From Eubacterium sp. (GTDB lineage: Bacteria > Bacillota > Clostridia > Oscillospirales > Acutalibacteraceae), in assembly GCA_022511205.1 (NCBI GenBank), contig JAFLRY010000021.1, forward strand, positions 1 to 32,235: a DNA stretch of 32,235 nt, read 5' to 3'. Shown in pieces: positions 9,148 through 16,742 of this stretch. The first letter of the stretch is position 1. The number at the start of each line of letters is the position of its first letter. Both the position numbers and the translations under genes were made by a program. The notes beneath the pieces were generated by a model. The model saw only the letters and a program-made list of their open reading frames with translations, did no database searches and was not told the origin of the DNA.

Positions 9148-9300
9148 ATGGCGCGCCTGCAGTTTGCAGTCTGTTCATGGGGAGTGGCCAACGATCAGGG
9201 GAGAGGATACTTTCAGTCGCGAATCTGTTATTGCTTGACTAAGGAACAAGGTTATTATATCATAGGAACAAGGCGGTGGAGCATCGCCGAAGCACTATGA
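9148..9300 (+). CDS. Possible 50-residue small ORF upstream of the two-component system (doubtful)
   Basis: An ATG at 9148 with a weak TGAGGT site 6 nt upstream opens a 50-codon frame ending at TGA 9298-9300, 58 bp before the kinase start. The peptide has three cysteines (positions 9, 27, 29) and is aromatic-rich. The region is clearly richer in GC than neighbouring spacers, which is the main reason to mention it. A peptide signal for the AgrC-like kinase is one idea, but there is no AgrB-like processing gene, no leader motif, and the candidate operator and promoter lie inside the frame. An open frame of this length is not improbable by chance. It could equally be non-coding regulatory DNA. 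Confidence 0.2.
   Translation: MARLQFAVCSWGVANDQGRGYFQSRICYCLTKEQGYYIIGTRRWSIAEAL
9235..9263 (+). promoter_or_regulatory. Candidate promoter of the histidine kinase/response regulator operon
   Basis: TTGACT (9235-9240), a 17-bp spacer and TATCAT (9258-9263). The AGGAACAAGG direct repeats lie around it, one in the spacer and one just after the -10. Confidence 0.55.
9242..9273. repeat. 10-bp direct repeats with 22-bp period, candidate operator
   Basis: AGGAACAAGG occurs exactly at 9242-9251 and again at 9264-9273, separated by 12 bp, i.e. two helical turns centre to centre. LytTR-type regulators typically bind two ~9-bp direct repeats with a 12-13-bp gap, and such a regulator is encoded just downstream. 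The sequence matches the published LytTR consensus only weakly, so autoregulation is an inference from spacing and position. Confidence 0.5.
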
Positions 9301-9358
9301 TAAAATGATCTGAAATCAGAATTCAAACTCCAATGTGAACGGTGAAAGAGGAGCAAAT

Positions 9359-10621
9359 ATGTACATATTAATAACCTTGGAAATAATTTTGCTTACTTCA
9401 TTATTTTTTACGGATTCTTGGCTGAGGGGGAGCCATCCGCGCATTATACGGTTGTGCGTTGCCAGCGTATCGTCAACGGCGCTATATCTTATATGTTCGC
9501 AATTATTGAGCGGCGGAGTTTTTTTGCTTTCGTTACCAATCGGTCAAACCGCTTGCCTTGTGTATGATTTTATTCGTAGGGACAGGCGGCTTTTGCTGAC
9601 GGAGATTTGCATTTATGTGGGCTTTGACGCTGCATGGCTTCCGCTTTCTCTATGTGAAAAAGAGGCCTGGCAGTACGCCGTATATTTTGCGACTGCCGTA
9701 TTTTGCGCCGTTCTTATATTTGTGCAGGCAAAGGGAGAGAAAAAAGCGGTATTAATAACGGAATTTGACGCGGATAAAAAATCGTATTTTCGGCTGATAA
9801 GCTGTCTTCCGCTCCTTGCGATCGTTATTTACGCGCTCATTCTTTTTGCCGTTAATACGTTTTCTGTTGTGATTTGCCTGATATTATGCTTCGCGTTTTT
9901 ACTTTTGTACCTTTTGATCTTATGGCTTCAGGCGGAAATATCCCGCCGCGTGAGCGCGGAATATCTTAACGGCGCTATGAATCAGTGGCAGCAGGAATCG
10001 CGGGATTATATGAATACGATCCGCTCCCAGCGGCACGATTTTAATCTGCATCTTCACGCCGTTTCGGGGCTTATCAATAGCGGCGAATACAAGCAGTGCG
10101 GGCAGTACGTGCAAAAGCTGGTGAGCGAAGCGAACGACGTTAACGATATTATGCCTGTTAGTGATGCCGTGGTGGGCTCAATGCTCTATAATATGAGGGA
10201 GGAAGCCCGCCGCCACGGCTCCGATATCATTTATCATATTACTTACGATATGGAGGATATTCTCTGCAACGGCTTTGAGTGCAATAAGATCATCGGAAAT
10301 CTTTTGCAGAATGCCATAGACGCTTTGCAGAGCGACGATGATAAGGAGTATGGAATACGGCTGAGCATTTTTAAACGGGGAGGAAACACCGTGATCATCT
10401 CGGAAAACCGCTTCAGCGGTGATCCGGACCGTATAGCGCGTGTTTTCGAGCCGGGGTATTCTACGAAAAGCGGGCATGAGGGCATAGGTCTCAGCATGGT
10501 GCTGCGAACCGCGGAGAGATACGGTGGGCGTGTCTATCCCGAATTTGCGGAGGAGAAGATCCGATTCATCGTAAATATTCCGAATAAAGTACATTTGCAG
10601 GGGGAGGAAGAAAATAAATGA
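9359..10621 (+). CDS. AgrC-like sensor histidine kinase (GHKL ATPase)
   Basis: A membrane sensor kinase of 420 residues. The first ~195 residues contain about six hydrophobic segments and no obvious extracellular domain, as in peptide-sensing AgrC/ComD kinases. A linker leads to the phospho-acceptor His226 in RHDFNLHLH (no canonical H-box, typical of the HPK10 class). The ATPase domain carries the N box (Asn318, GNLLQNAIDAL) and the G box (HEGIGLS, around 373-379). The start is set at ATG 9359 because AAAGAGGAG lies 5 nt upstream; an in-frame GTG at 9335 has no such site. The stop overlaps the regulator start as ATGA, indicating translational coupling. The signal is unknown, and no AgrB/AgrD pair is present in the window. 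Confidence 0.92.
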   Translation: MYILITLEIILLTSLFFTDSWLRGSHPRIIRLCVASVSSTALYLICSQLLSGGVFLLSLPIGQTACLVYDFIRRDRRLLLTEICIYVGFDAAWLPLSLCEKEAWQYAVYFATAVFCAVLIFVQAKGEKKAVLITEFDADKKSYFRLISCLPLLAIVIYALILFAVNTFSVVICLILCFAFLLLYLLILWLQAEISRRVSAEYLNGAMNQWQQESRDYMNTIRSQRHDFNLHLHAVSGLINSGEYKQCGQYVQKLVSEANDVNDIMPVSDAVVGSMLYNMREEARRHGSDIIYHITYDMEDILCNGFECNKIIGNLLQNAIDALQSDDDKEYGIRLSIFKRGGNTVIISENRFSGDPDRIARVFEPGYSTKSGHEGIGLSMVLRTAERYGGRVYPEFAEEKIRFIVNIPNKVHLQGEEENK

Positions 10622-11352
10622 GTATTCGCACGATCATTCTTGATGACGAACCGAATTCCCGTCTTGCCGCAGGCACCGCATTGGTGGATTATCCTGAAAT
10701 AGAGCTCGTGGGAGGCTTTTCCCACAGCAATGAATTATTTGATTTTTTAAAGAATGATTCCGCGCAGCTCCTGTTTCTTGATATTGAGCTTAACAGGGAG
10801 ACCGGCTTCAACGTTGCGCAGAGGCTTCGCGATGAATATCCCGATGTGATGATCGTTTTTCTTACAGGTCATTCCTCCTATGCTATAGACGGCTACGATT
10901 TTCAGCCGATCAATTTCCTTACAAAGCCGATCAATGGGGTCAAGCTCAGTCAGACTATTGACGAGGTGAAAAAACGCCTTCGCCAAAGCGGAGGTCAGCG
11001 CGGCGCCAAGCTGATGTTCAGGCTTCAGCAGGGCTTCCGTATTCTTGACGTGAGGGACATCTGCTATATCGAGCGCCTCAAACGGAAGAATTATCTTCAT
11101 ACGGCAAGCGAGACCCTTTGTATCACCGGCTATACGATGCACGAGCTGGAGCAGATGCTGGAGGAATACGGCTTTTTCCTTTGCCACCAATCCTTTATAG
11201 TATCTCTCTACCGCGCACAGACTGTGCGTGACGTGGGCAGGCAGCTTTACGAGGTTTTGCTTCGTGACTGCGCTGTACCCGTTCCCGTATCACGCCTGCA
11301 TTACGATGAGCTTATGAAGCGGCTGAAAAATATAGGTGTTCAGGAATTTTAA
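10618..11352 (+). CDS. LytTR-family response regulator
   Basis: A 244-residue transcription factor. The receiver domain (~1-120) has the acidic pocket DDE (9-11), phospho-acceptor Asp55 (FLDIE), Thr83 and Lys103 (TKP). The C-terminal half (~145-240) is a LytTR DNA-binding domain, recognisable from the YIERLKRKNYLH and FLCHQSFIVSL segments. It overlaps the kinase gene by 4 bp, so the two form a cognate pair. The likely targets are its own promoter (direct repeats at 9242-9273) and possibly the downstream ABC exporter operon, although the repeat is not found there. AgrA/ComE-like regulators usually control secreted peptides, virulence or bacteriocin genes; the target here is unknown. Confidence 0.94.
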   Translation: MSIRTIILDDEPNSRLAAGTALVDYPEIELVGGFSHSNELFDFLKNDSAQLLFLDIELNRETGFNVAQRLRDEYPDVMIVFLTGHSSYAIDGYDFQPINFLTKPINGVKLSQTIDEVKKRLRQSGGQRGAKLMFRLQQGFRILDVRDICYIERLKRKNYLHTASETLCITGYTMHELEQMLEEYGFFLCHQSFIVSLYRAQTVRDVGRQLYEVLLRDCAVPVPVSRLHYDELMKRLKNIGVQEF

Positions 11353-11370
11353 ATCACCGAATAAACAAGA

Positions 11371-11412
11371 AACGACGCATAATAGACAATCGCTATTGTG
11401 CGCCGTTTTTTA
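11371..11412 (+). terminator. Terminator after the two-component operon
   Basis: A 15-bp stem with two G-U pairs (11371-11385 with 11393-11407) and a 7-nt loop is followed by a T-rich tract. It separates the regulator from the ABC exporter operon, which therefore needs its own promoter. Confidence 0.88.
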
Positions 11413-11433
11413 TTTTTTATATAATTATCCTAT

Positions 11434-11439
11434 TATAAT
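11434..11439 (+). promoter_or_regulatory. Candidate -10 box of the exporter operon
   Basis: TATAAT 24 bp before the GTG start. No good -35 hexamer is visible at 16-18 bp upstream, which would fit an activator-dependent promoter, for example one using the adjacent LytTR regulator. This is weak evidence by itself. Confidence 0.4.
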
Positions 11440-11462
11440 AGTCACTTTAAGAGGTGAACTGC

Positions 11463-13211
11463 GTGAAGAAAAGAGAAATAGATCAGGATCAGATCGTCAT
11501 AAAGCATAAAAAGGGAACGTGGAAGCGTTTCATAAAGCTTTTCCCTAAGTGCCGTCTTCCTTGGATATGGCTTGCGGTTTATATTATTCTCGATCTGGGA
11601 GTTGTAAACATAGGCTTAAGCGAAACGGAGTACACGGCTGAGCTTTTTGCTGGCAACACCAGCGCCGCGTTTTTAGCCAAGCTTATCGGCGTTATCGTGC
11701 TCAACCTCGTCTCATCTAATTTTGTGATTTTCGCAAGGCAGATGGTCAGCGCGAGAACGGATAGGAATATGAGGGGCGTGCTTCTTGAAAAGGTAATGCG
11801 CCTGCCAATGAGCTATTTTAAGAATGAAAATCCCCGTGAGGCGATATACAGGATCGTTGCCAATTCAACGGTTATAAGCAACACGATTTTGTACGTTGTT
11901 TTCCCGCTTGTTACGGCGGCATATACGGCTTTCTCGGTTTTCGGCAGAGTATTTCAGCACGATTGGCGCCTTTCGATAATTCTTATCGCTTTCATTCCGA
12001 TTCAGTTGTTTATCGCGTTTATTTTCGGAAGAATTGATTTCTCGCTCAGTGAGCGTGATGCGGCGGTAAAAGCGAGCCTTATGCAGAAGCTGGCAGAGCT
12101 TATCACCAATATCCCCCTTGCAAAGGCCTTTGCGAAGGAGGATAAGGAAACCGAAAGCGGAGAACAGCTTACAAAGCGCATCTATAAAATCAATATAAAA
12201 TCAAGTTGGATGAGCCAGTTTAAGGATCTGTCGCAGACCTTTGTTGACATTATTCAATCGGTAATAATGGTGCTGGTTGGTACCGCGCTTTTGAGAGACG
12301 GCGGAATAAATACCCGCGCATGGATAGCGTTCTTTATGTTCTCCTCCGTTTTCAGCGGCTCGGTCAGCGAGTTTATGATGTATTACAGCAACCTGAAAAA
12401 CATTCAGGGCAGCGCCAACAGAGTTGCGGAGATCATGAACGCCCCCGAAGAGGATTTCAGCGGCGAAGCCTGCGAAGACCTTAAGGGAGACGTTAAGCTG
12501 GAGCATATCCGCTTTGGATACGATGAGGATAAGCCGATCCTCACAGACGTCACCTGTGAATTCAAGGATAACAGCGTTACGGCGCTGCTGGGTGTGAGCG
12601 GCTGCGGAAAGACCACACTCGTTAACCTGCTTACGAGGCTTTACGTTCCGCAATCGGGCGAAATACTCGTTGAGGGCAAGAGCGTTCACGGCTATGCGCT
12701 CACCGATTACCGCTCCCAATTCGTTATGGTTTCGCAGAATTCAATGCTGTTTTCGGGCAGCATAAGAGAAAACGTCTGCTACGGAAACGGCGAGGTTACC
12801 GATGAAGCATTTGAGGACGCGCTCAAAAAATCGGGAGCATACGATTTCGTTTCTCAGCTTCCCGAGGGAGCGGACACTCGCCTTGAAGAATACGGCAACA
12901 ATCTTTCCGGCGGACAGAGACAGCGTATTGCGGTTGCCCGCGCGCTTCTTTCCAACGCCCATTACATAATTCTTGACGAGCCTGCCGCTTCGATGGACGC
13001 TATCGCCGCTTCGGAGCTTATGGGAATACTTAAGAATATTTCAAAAGATCGTTGTATGATAATCATCGCCCACACTTCGGCGGTGCTTCCCCTTGCCGAC
13101 AACGTGGTTGTGATCGAGAACGGCGTTGTTTCCGCCCAGGGTGAAACGGCTCAGGTTCTTGAAACGAACGACTTTCTTCGTGAATTTGCAGGAAAGAAGG
13201 TGGCGGAATGA
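11463..13211 (+). CDS. ABC transporter, fused permease/ATPase half-exporter (first subunit)
   Basis: A type IV (exporter-fold) half-transporter of 582 residues: a membrane domain (~1-320, about six helices) and a nucleotide-binding domain. Visible motifs are Walker A GVSGCGKTT (~377), Q-loop VSQNS, signature LSGGQ (~481), Walker B with catalytic Glu (ILDEP, ~502) and H-loop IAHTS. There is no N-terminal C39 peptidase domain, so it is not a leader-cleaving bacteriocin exporter. The start is GTG 11463 with AAGAGGTG 6 nt upstream; an earlier GTG at 11454 lies inside that site. The stop overlaps the next gene by ATGA, so the two halves probably form a heterodimer. The substrate is unknown; lipids, peptides and drugs are all possible for this family. 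Confidence 0.93.
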   Translation: MKKREIDQDQIVIKHKKGTWKRFIKLFPKCRLPWIWLAVYIILDLGVVNIGLSETEYTAELFAGNTSAAFLAKLIGVIVLNLVSSNFVIFARQMVSARTDRNMRGVLLEKVMRLPMSYFKNENPREAIYRIVANSTVISNTILYVVFPLVTAAYTAFSVFGRVFQHDWRLSIILIAFIPIQLFIAFIFGRIDFSLSERDAAVKASLMQKLAELITNIPLAKAFAKEDKETESGEQLTKRIYKINIKSSWMSQFKDLSQTFVDIIQSVIMVLVGTALLRDGGINTRAWIAFFMFSSVFSGSVSEFMMYYSNLKNIQGSANRVAEIMNAPEEDFSGEACEDLKGDVKLEHIRFGYDEDKPILTDVTCEFKDNSVTALLGVSGCGKTTLVNLLTRLYVPQSGEILVEGKSVHGYALTDYRSQFVMVSQNSMLFSGSIRENVCYGNGEVTDEAFEDALKKSGAYDFVSQLPEGADTRLEEYGNNLSGGQRQRIAVARALLSNAHYIILDEPAASMDAIAASELMGILKNISKDRCMIIIAHTSAVLPLADNVVVIENGVVSAQGETAQVLETNDFLREFAGKKVAE

Positions 13212-14920
13212 ACAAAAAGACTGAAAAAGGCATGTGGAAACGCACCTTCGGCATATTCAAAAGCGTAAGAATTCCGTGGCCGCTTTATATTATTCAGGTT
13301 ATCATCGGTATTTTCTCAACGAAGGTCGCCCTGCTCTATATTCCGTATGAAACTGATCTAAAGCTCGGAAACGTTGAAGACCCAACCCTTCTGTGGAGCT
13401 ATATCGGACTTTTGCTTCTTTCCGTAGGGACGAATATCATTAACCGTATTCCTGAGTTTTACGCATCGTCTATCGTTGCCAGAAATCTGCAGAATAAGCT
13501 CATCGGCCGTTCTGTAAGGCTTCCGATGAAATCCCTTGAAAGAGACGCTTCCCAGATCGTATCCTGGATAACTGAGGACTGCACCTATGCCGACGGGCTT
13601 ATTACATCGGTTATCGGCTTCCTCACAGGGCTGGTATCCACCTATATGAGCGTAACGAGTATGTCCGCCATAGACAATACGATGATCTATATCGTTCCGT
13701 TCATCATCGCATATATTATTTTCAGCACTTGGCTTGAAGGAAAGTTTATGTTCCTGAGAGAGCGCAGAGGAAGATCGGCAAATGCGGAGCTTACGGCTTA
13801 TCTCTCCGAGCATCTCAGCTTCATCACCCAGATCAAACAGCTCAATTCTCAAAAAGAGGAGATCGAGCGCGGCAAGAAAGCAATAAAAGGCTTCTATAAT
13901 GCGGAGGTTTATCAGGCGGCGCTGACGATCATAAACAATTTCGTTTCGGGCGCTGTTCCCAGCCTTATAACCATATTCATATTTATTATGGGTGTTCCGA
14001 AGGTAAACGAAGGCGCAATTACCATAACCGATCTGGCGGCGTTCCAGAGCTTCGTTATGATCGCTTATCAGTCGCTAAGCTCACTTCCCGGTATTTACAC
14101 CAGCCTGATGTACTACAACGGTCAGCTCTTCTATATCGCAAACCTTATGGCGGAAAAAGAAGAGGTCTACGAACGTGAACGCACGATGGATATGGAAGAC
14201 AGAGACCTTAAATTTGAAAACGTATCCTTTGCTTACGGGGATAAGACGATAATCAAGGACGCAAGCTTCACTATTCCAAAAGGAAAGATCACGGCTATCG
14301 CGGGTCCCAACGGCTCCGGTAAGACTACTCTTTTCAAGCTGATCGAGAGATTCTACACTCCCGACAGCGGCGTTATCAGCTTCGGCGAATATGACGCTGA
14401 AACCATCAACCTTAATGAATGGAGGCAGAGCATTGCCTACGTGCTTCAGGAGCCACAGCTATTCAACGGCAGTATCCGTGAAAATATAAACTACGGAATG
14501 AGCAGAGACGTTTCCGAGGAGGAAACGAGAAGCGCCGCAAGGCTTGCCTGCGCCGACGAGTTTATCAACGAACTTCCCGGCGGATACGATTTCGTGATCG
14601 GCGAAAACGGCTGCCGTTTGTCGGCGGGTCAAAGGCAGAGGATAGCCATAGCGAGAGCCGTTATGCTGGATCCCTCTTATCTGCTTCTTGATGAGGCCAC
14701 CTGCAATATGGACGTTTATTCGGAAAAAGCCGTTACCGAAGCGCTTATGAAGCTGATGCAGGGCAGAACAACCGTTATGATATCCCACGATATGAAAATG
14801 CTTGAAAAAGCAGATCATATGATCGTGTTGAACGAGGGTGCAGTCGAGGCAGAAGGCACTATGGCAGAGGCTGAAGCAAAGAGCGAAACCCTTAAAAAAC
14901 TTATAGCGGCTTCCGCGTAA
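13208..14920 (+). CDS. ABC transporter, fused permease/ATPase half-exporter (second subunit)
   Basis: A 570-residue partner of the preceding protein. Both open with a similar Trp-Lys-Arg-containing juxtamembrane segment, then six predicted helices. ATPase motifs are Walker A GPNGSGKTT (~366), Q-loop LQEPQ, signature LSAGQ (~471), Walker B LLLDEA (~492) and H-loop ISHD. The signature has Ala for the middle Gly, so the two composite sites are not identical, but both subunits keep the catalytic Glu. Translation is coupled to the first subunit by ATGA. The next gene starts 30 bp later with no terminator in between, so transcription probably continues through the foldase and lipoprotein genes. Confidence 0.93.
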   Translation: MNKKTEKGMWKRTFGIFKSVRIPWPLYIIQVIIGIFSTKVALLYIPYETDLKLGNVEDPTLLWSYIGLLLLSVGTNIINRIPEFYASSIVARNLQNKLIGRSVRLPMKSLERDASQIVSWITEDCTYADGLITSVIGFLTGLVSTYMSVTSMSAIDNTMIYIVPFIIAYIIFSTWLEGKFMFLRERRGRSANAELTAYLSEHLSFITQIKQLNSQKEEIERGKKAIKGFYNAEVYQAALTIINNFVSGAVPSLITIFIFIMGVPKVNEGAITITDLAAFQSFVMIAYQSLSSLPGIYTSLMYYNGQLFYIANLMAEKEEVYERERTMDMEDRDLKFENVSFAYGDKTIIKDASFTIPKGKITAIAGPNGSGKTTLFKLIERFYTPDSGVISFGEYDAETINLNEWRQSIAYVLQEPQLFNGSIRENINYGMSRDVSEEETRSAARLACADEFINELPGGYDFVIGENGCRLSAGQRQRIAIARAVMLDPSYLLLDEATCNMDVYSEKAVTEALMKLMQGRTTVMISHDMKMLEKADHMIVLNEGAVEAEGTMAEAEAKSETLKKLIAASA

Positions 14921-14950
14921 GCATATAATTAAATCACCAGGGAGGTAATT

Positions 14951-15805
14951 ATGAAATCATACATCAACAAGCTTGTGGATTACCGCGAAGCAACATTTGA
15001 TAAAAATGTGGTCATCAATTGTCCGCAAAAGCATATTGAAGCTCAGATGAAGCACTTGACGAGAGCGTTTAAAAAAAATCTGAGCGTGGAGACCGTTGAA
15101 AACGGCGACGTTACGGTGCTTTCTCTCGAGAGCGAGATCGACAAGTTCAATAAGCCTACGGTGTTTGTAACCGTTGGCGGCGGACTTTTCAACGCTGAGT
15201 TTGAGGAAAAGATGATCGGTCATTCCGTTGGAGAAACCTTTGAAATCACAGTTGACGGCAAGGCAGTCAAGGTTACCGTTAAGCAGGCGAGCAGAACGGT
15301 TTTCCCCGAACCTACCGACGAAATGGCGGCGAAGTATGCGGCGGAGCACGATGAATTTTCCGGTATCACCACGGTTGAGGAGTATCGCAATCGCATTGTG
15401 AAAGATTATATTGAAGAACAAAGAAATTCGTGCTATTATAAAGCAATGGACGATATTTTGGCCTTCGTTCTTGAAAACAGCGATTGGGAGTTTGATGAGG
15501 AAGAAATCGAAGAACTCACAAACGAGGAAAAATCCTTTATAACTCAGCAGCTCAAAGAAGAGGGCATGGATAAGACTTATGGCGATTTAACGGAAGAAGA
15601 GATCAGTCAGCATTTAGGCGCTCCGTCCCGCGAGGAGCTGGAAAAAATGTTAAGAAACGGCTCAGAGCAGAGAATTGCCGTGGCGCTGTGGCTTGCAACA
15701 ATGCAGAAAATCGATTCGAAAACTGCCAGTGTGGACGATATCAAAGGCGATTGGAAGTTTTTGGAGGATTTCGTAAAAGAAAATCTTACTGTTACGGAGG
15801 AATAA
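14951..15805 (+). CDS. Trigger-factor-like peptidyl-prolyl isomerase lacking the ribosome-binding domain
   Basis: A 284-residue acidic protein with no signal peptide. Residues ~50-118 resemble the FKBP-type PPIase domain of trigger factor (GDVTV entry strand, VGGGLF...FEEKMIGHSVGE, ending KVTVKQ). The following segment (PEPTDEMAAKYAAEHDEF...TVEEYRNRI) matches the linker into the helical chaperone domain, which fills the remainder. The N-terminal ribosome-docking domain with its GFRxGxxP signature is missing and replaced by about 48 unrelated residues. It is therefore unlikely to be the housekeeping trigger factor and may be a dedicated chaperone for clients of this operon. GGGAGGT precedes the start. 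Only 3 bp separate it from the thioredoxin gene. Confidence 0.78.
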   Translation: MKSYINKLVDYREATFDKNVVINCPQKHIEAQMKHLTRAFKKNLSVETVENGDVTVLSLESEIDKFNKPTVFVTVGGGLFNAEFEEKMIGHSVGETFEITVDGKAVKVTVKQASRTVFPEPTDEMAAKYAAEHDEFSGITTVEEYRNRIVKDYIEEQRNSCYYKAMDDILAFVLENSDWEFDEEEIEELTNEEKSFITQQLKEEGMDKTYGDLTEEEISQHLGAPSREELEKMLRNGSEQRIAVALWLATMQKIDSKTASVDDIKGDWKFLEDFVKENLTVTEE

Positions 15806-15808
15806 AAA

Positions 15809-16123
15809 ATGGCAACAACTTATGCAACCGATGAAAACTATAAGGAATTAGTAAGCGAGGGCGTTGTTTTGGTGGACTTTTTCGGAAAAACCTGCGTACC
15901 CTGCAAAATGCTGGCAAGAGTTCTTGAGGAGCTTGAGGACGAATTCCCGTTTATCAACATCGTTAAGGTGGACGTGGATGAATGCCCGAAAACTGCTGAG
16001 GAATTCAAAATATACGGCATTCCCGATCTGTATTATTATAAAGACGGGAAAGTACTGTTCCACGAGGCGGGAGCGGTAGACGGCGAGTATATCCGCGGCA
16101 AATTAGCCGAGATATTATACTAA
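15809..16123 (+). CDS. Thioredoxin-like protein with atypical active site
   Basis: A 104-residue single-domain thioredoxin fold: VDFF strand, active site Cys29-Val-Pro-Cys32, VKVDVDE strand, and the conserved cis-Pro72 in YGIPDLYYYKDG. Classical thioredoxins have WCGPC; here the residues are TCVPC, losing the Trp and changing the first inter-cysteine residue, both of which affect redox potential and reactivity. It has no signal peptide, so it is cytosolic and should act as a dithiol reductant. A GGAGG site lies within the end of the upstream gene, and the two are tightly coupled. A possible electron donor is the reductase-like flavoprotein at 19014. Whether it replaces or supplements a standard thioredoxin is unknown. 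Confidence 0.9.
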   Translation: MATTYATDENYKELVSEGVVLVDFFGKTCVPCKMLARVLEELEDEFPFINIVKVDVDECPKTAEEFKIYGIPDLYYYKDGKVLFHEAGAVDGEYIRGKLAEILY

Positions 16124-16144
16124 TTTTCTTAAGGAGGAAAAGCA

Positions 16145-16720
16145 ATGAAAAAAGTATTAGCTTTAGCGCTTGCGTTAGTTATGTTATTCTCTTTTGCGGC
16201 GTGCGCGCAGAGCAACCCGAACGGCGGAAACGACACTCCGAATGATCCCGCGGCTGACGTTCAGATCAACGAGGTAGATCTGAGCAAATATCCTGCTGAT
16301 TTCAGCCAGTGGACCGCGCAGAATGTTATGGATTATTTCTGGGAAGCGGTTGATTATCCCGGCGACTGTGAAACGTGGCTTCAGAACCACGCAGAGGATT
16401 GGGCAGGAATGCCGATTTACGAGGCATCCGGCATCTGGAATGCAGACGGCGCTGACGATGTTCTTATCGTATTCTTCACGTTTGATCCTACCAGCCCTGA
16501 TACCACACCTGAGGCTGTTGAGGAAGTTCAGGAGATCATCAGAACCGATAAGAATCATGACTATACCCAAAACGGTATATATCTTGGACCTCAGGATCAT
16601 ATGATCGGTCACGTATCGTTTTCTTACGGTTTCTCAACCCTTAACGAAGAGTATTACAATAAGACCGAAGCGGCTTATAATCAACTTGTTGAATCAATGG
16701 GATTAACACCCGATTTTTAA
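16145..16720 (+). CDS. Small lipoprotein of unknown function, paralogue A
   Basis: A 191-residue exported lipoprotein. The signal peptide ends in the lipobox FAAC with Cys20, followed by a low-complexity Asn/Gly/Pro/Asp linker and a ~150-residue domain I do not recognise. That domain has SKYPADFSQW near its start, an ETWLQNH segment and an AAYNQLVESMGLTPDF end. The next gene encodes a clear paralogue with the same signal peptide, linker and C-terminal motif, so the pair arose by tandem duplication. AAGGAGG lies upstream. The position after an ABC exporter, a PPIase and a thioredoxin suggests a role at the outer face of the membrane, but no function can be assigned. Confidence 0.88.
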   Translation: MKKVLALALALVMLFSFAACAQSNPNGGNDTPNDPAADVQINEVDLSKYPADFSQWTAQNVMDYFWEAVDYPGDCETWLQNHAEDWAGMPIYEASGIWNADGADDVLIVFFTFDPTSPDTTPEAVEEVQEIIRTDKNHDYTQNGIYLGPQDHMIGHVSFSYGFSTLNEEYYNKTEAAYNQLVESMGLTPDF

Positions 16721-16742
16721 TTAAAAAAAGGAGAGAAAGACA

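Noticed and set aside
9148-11412. A complete agr-type quorum-sensing locus.
   Set aside because: The kinase and LytTR regulator fit, but there is no AgrB protease and no convincing AgrD precursor in the window.
11463-14920. Bacteriocin exporter with leader peptidase.
   Set aside because: Neither half-transporter has a C39 peptidase domain, and no double-glycine leader peptide was found nearby.
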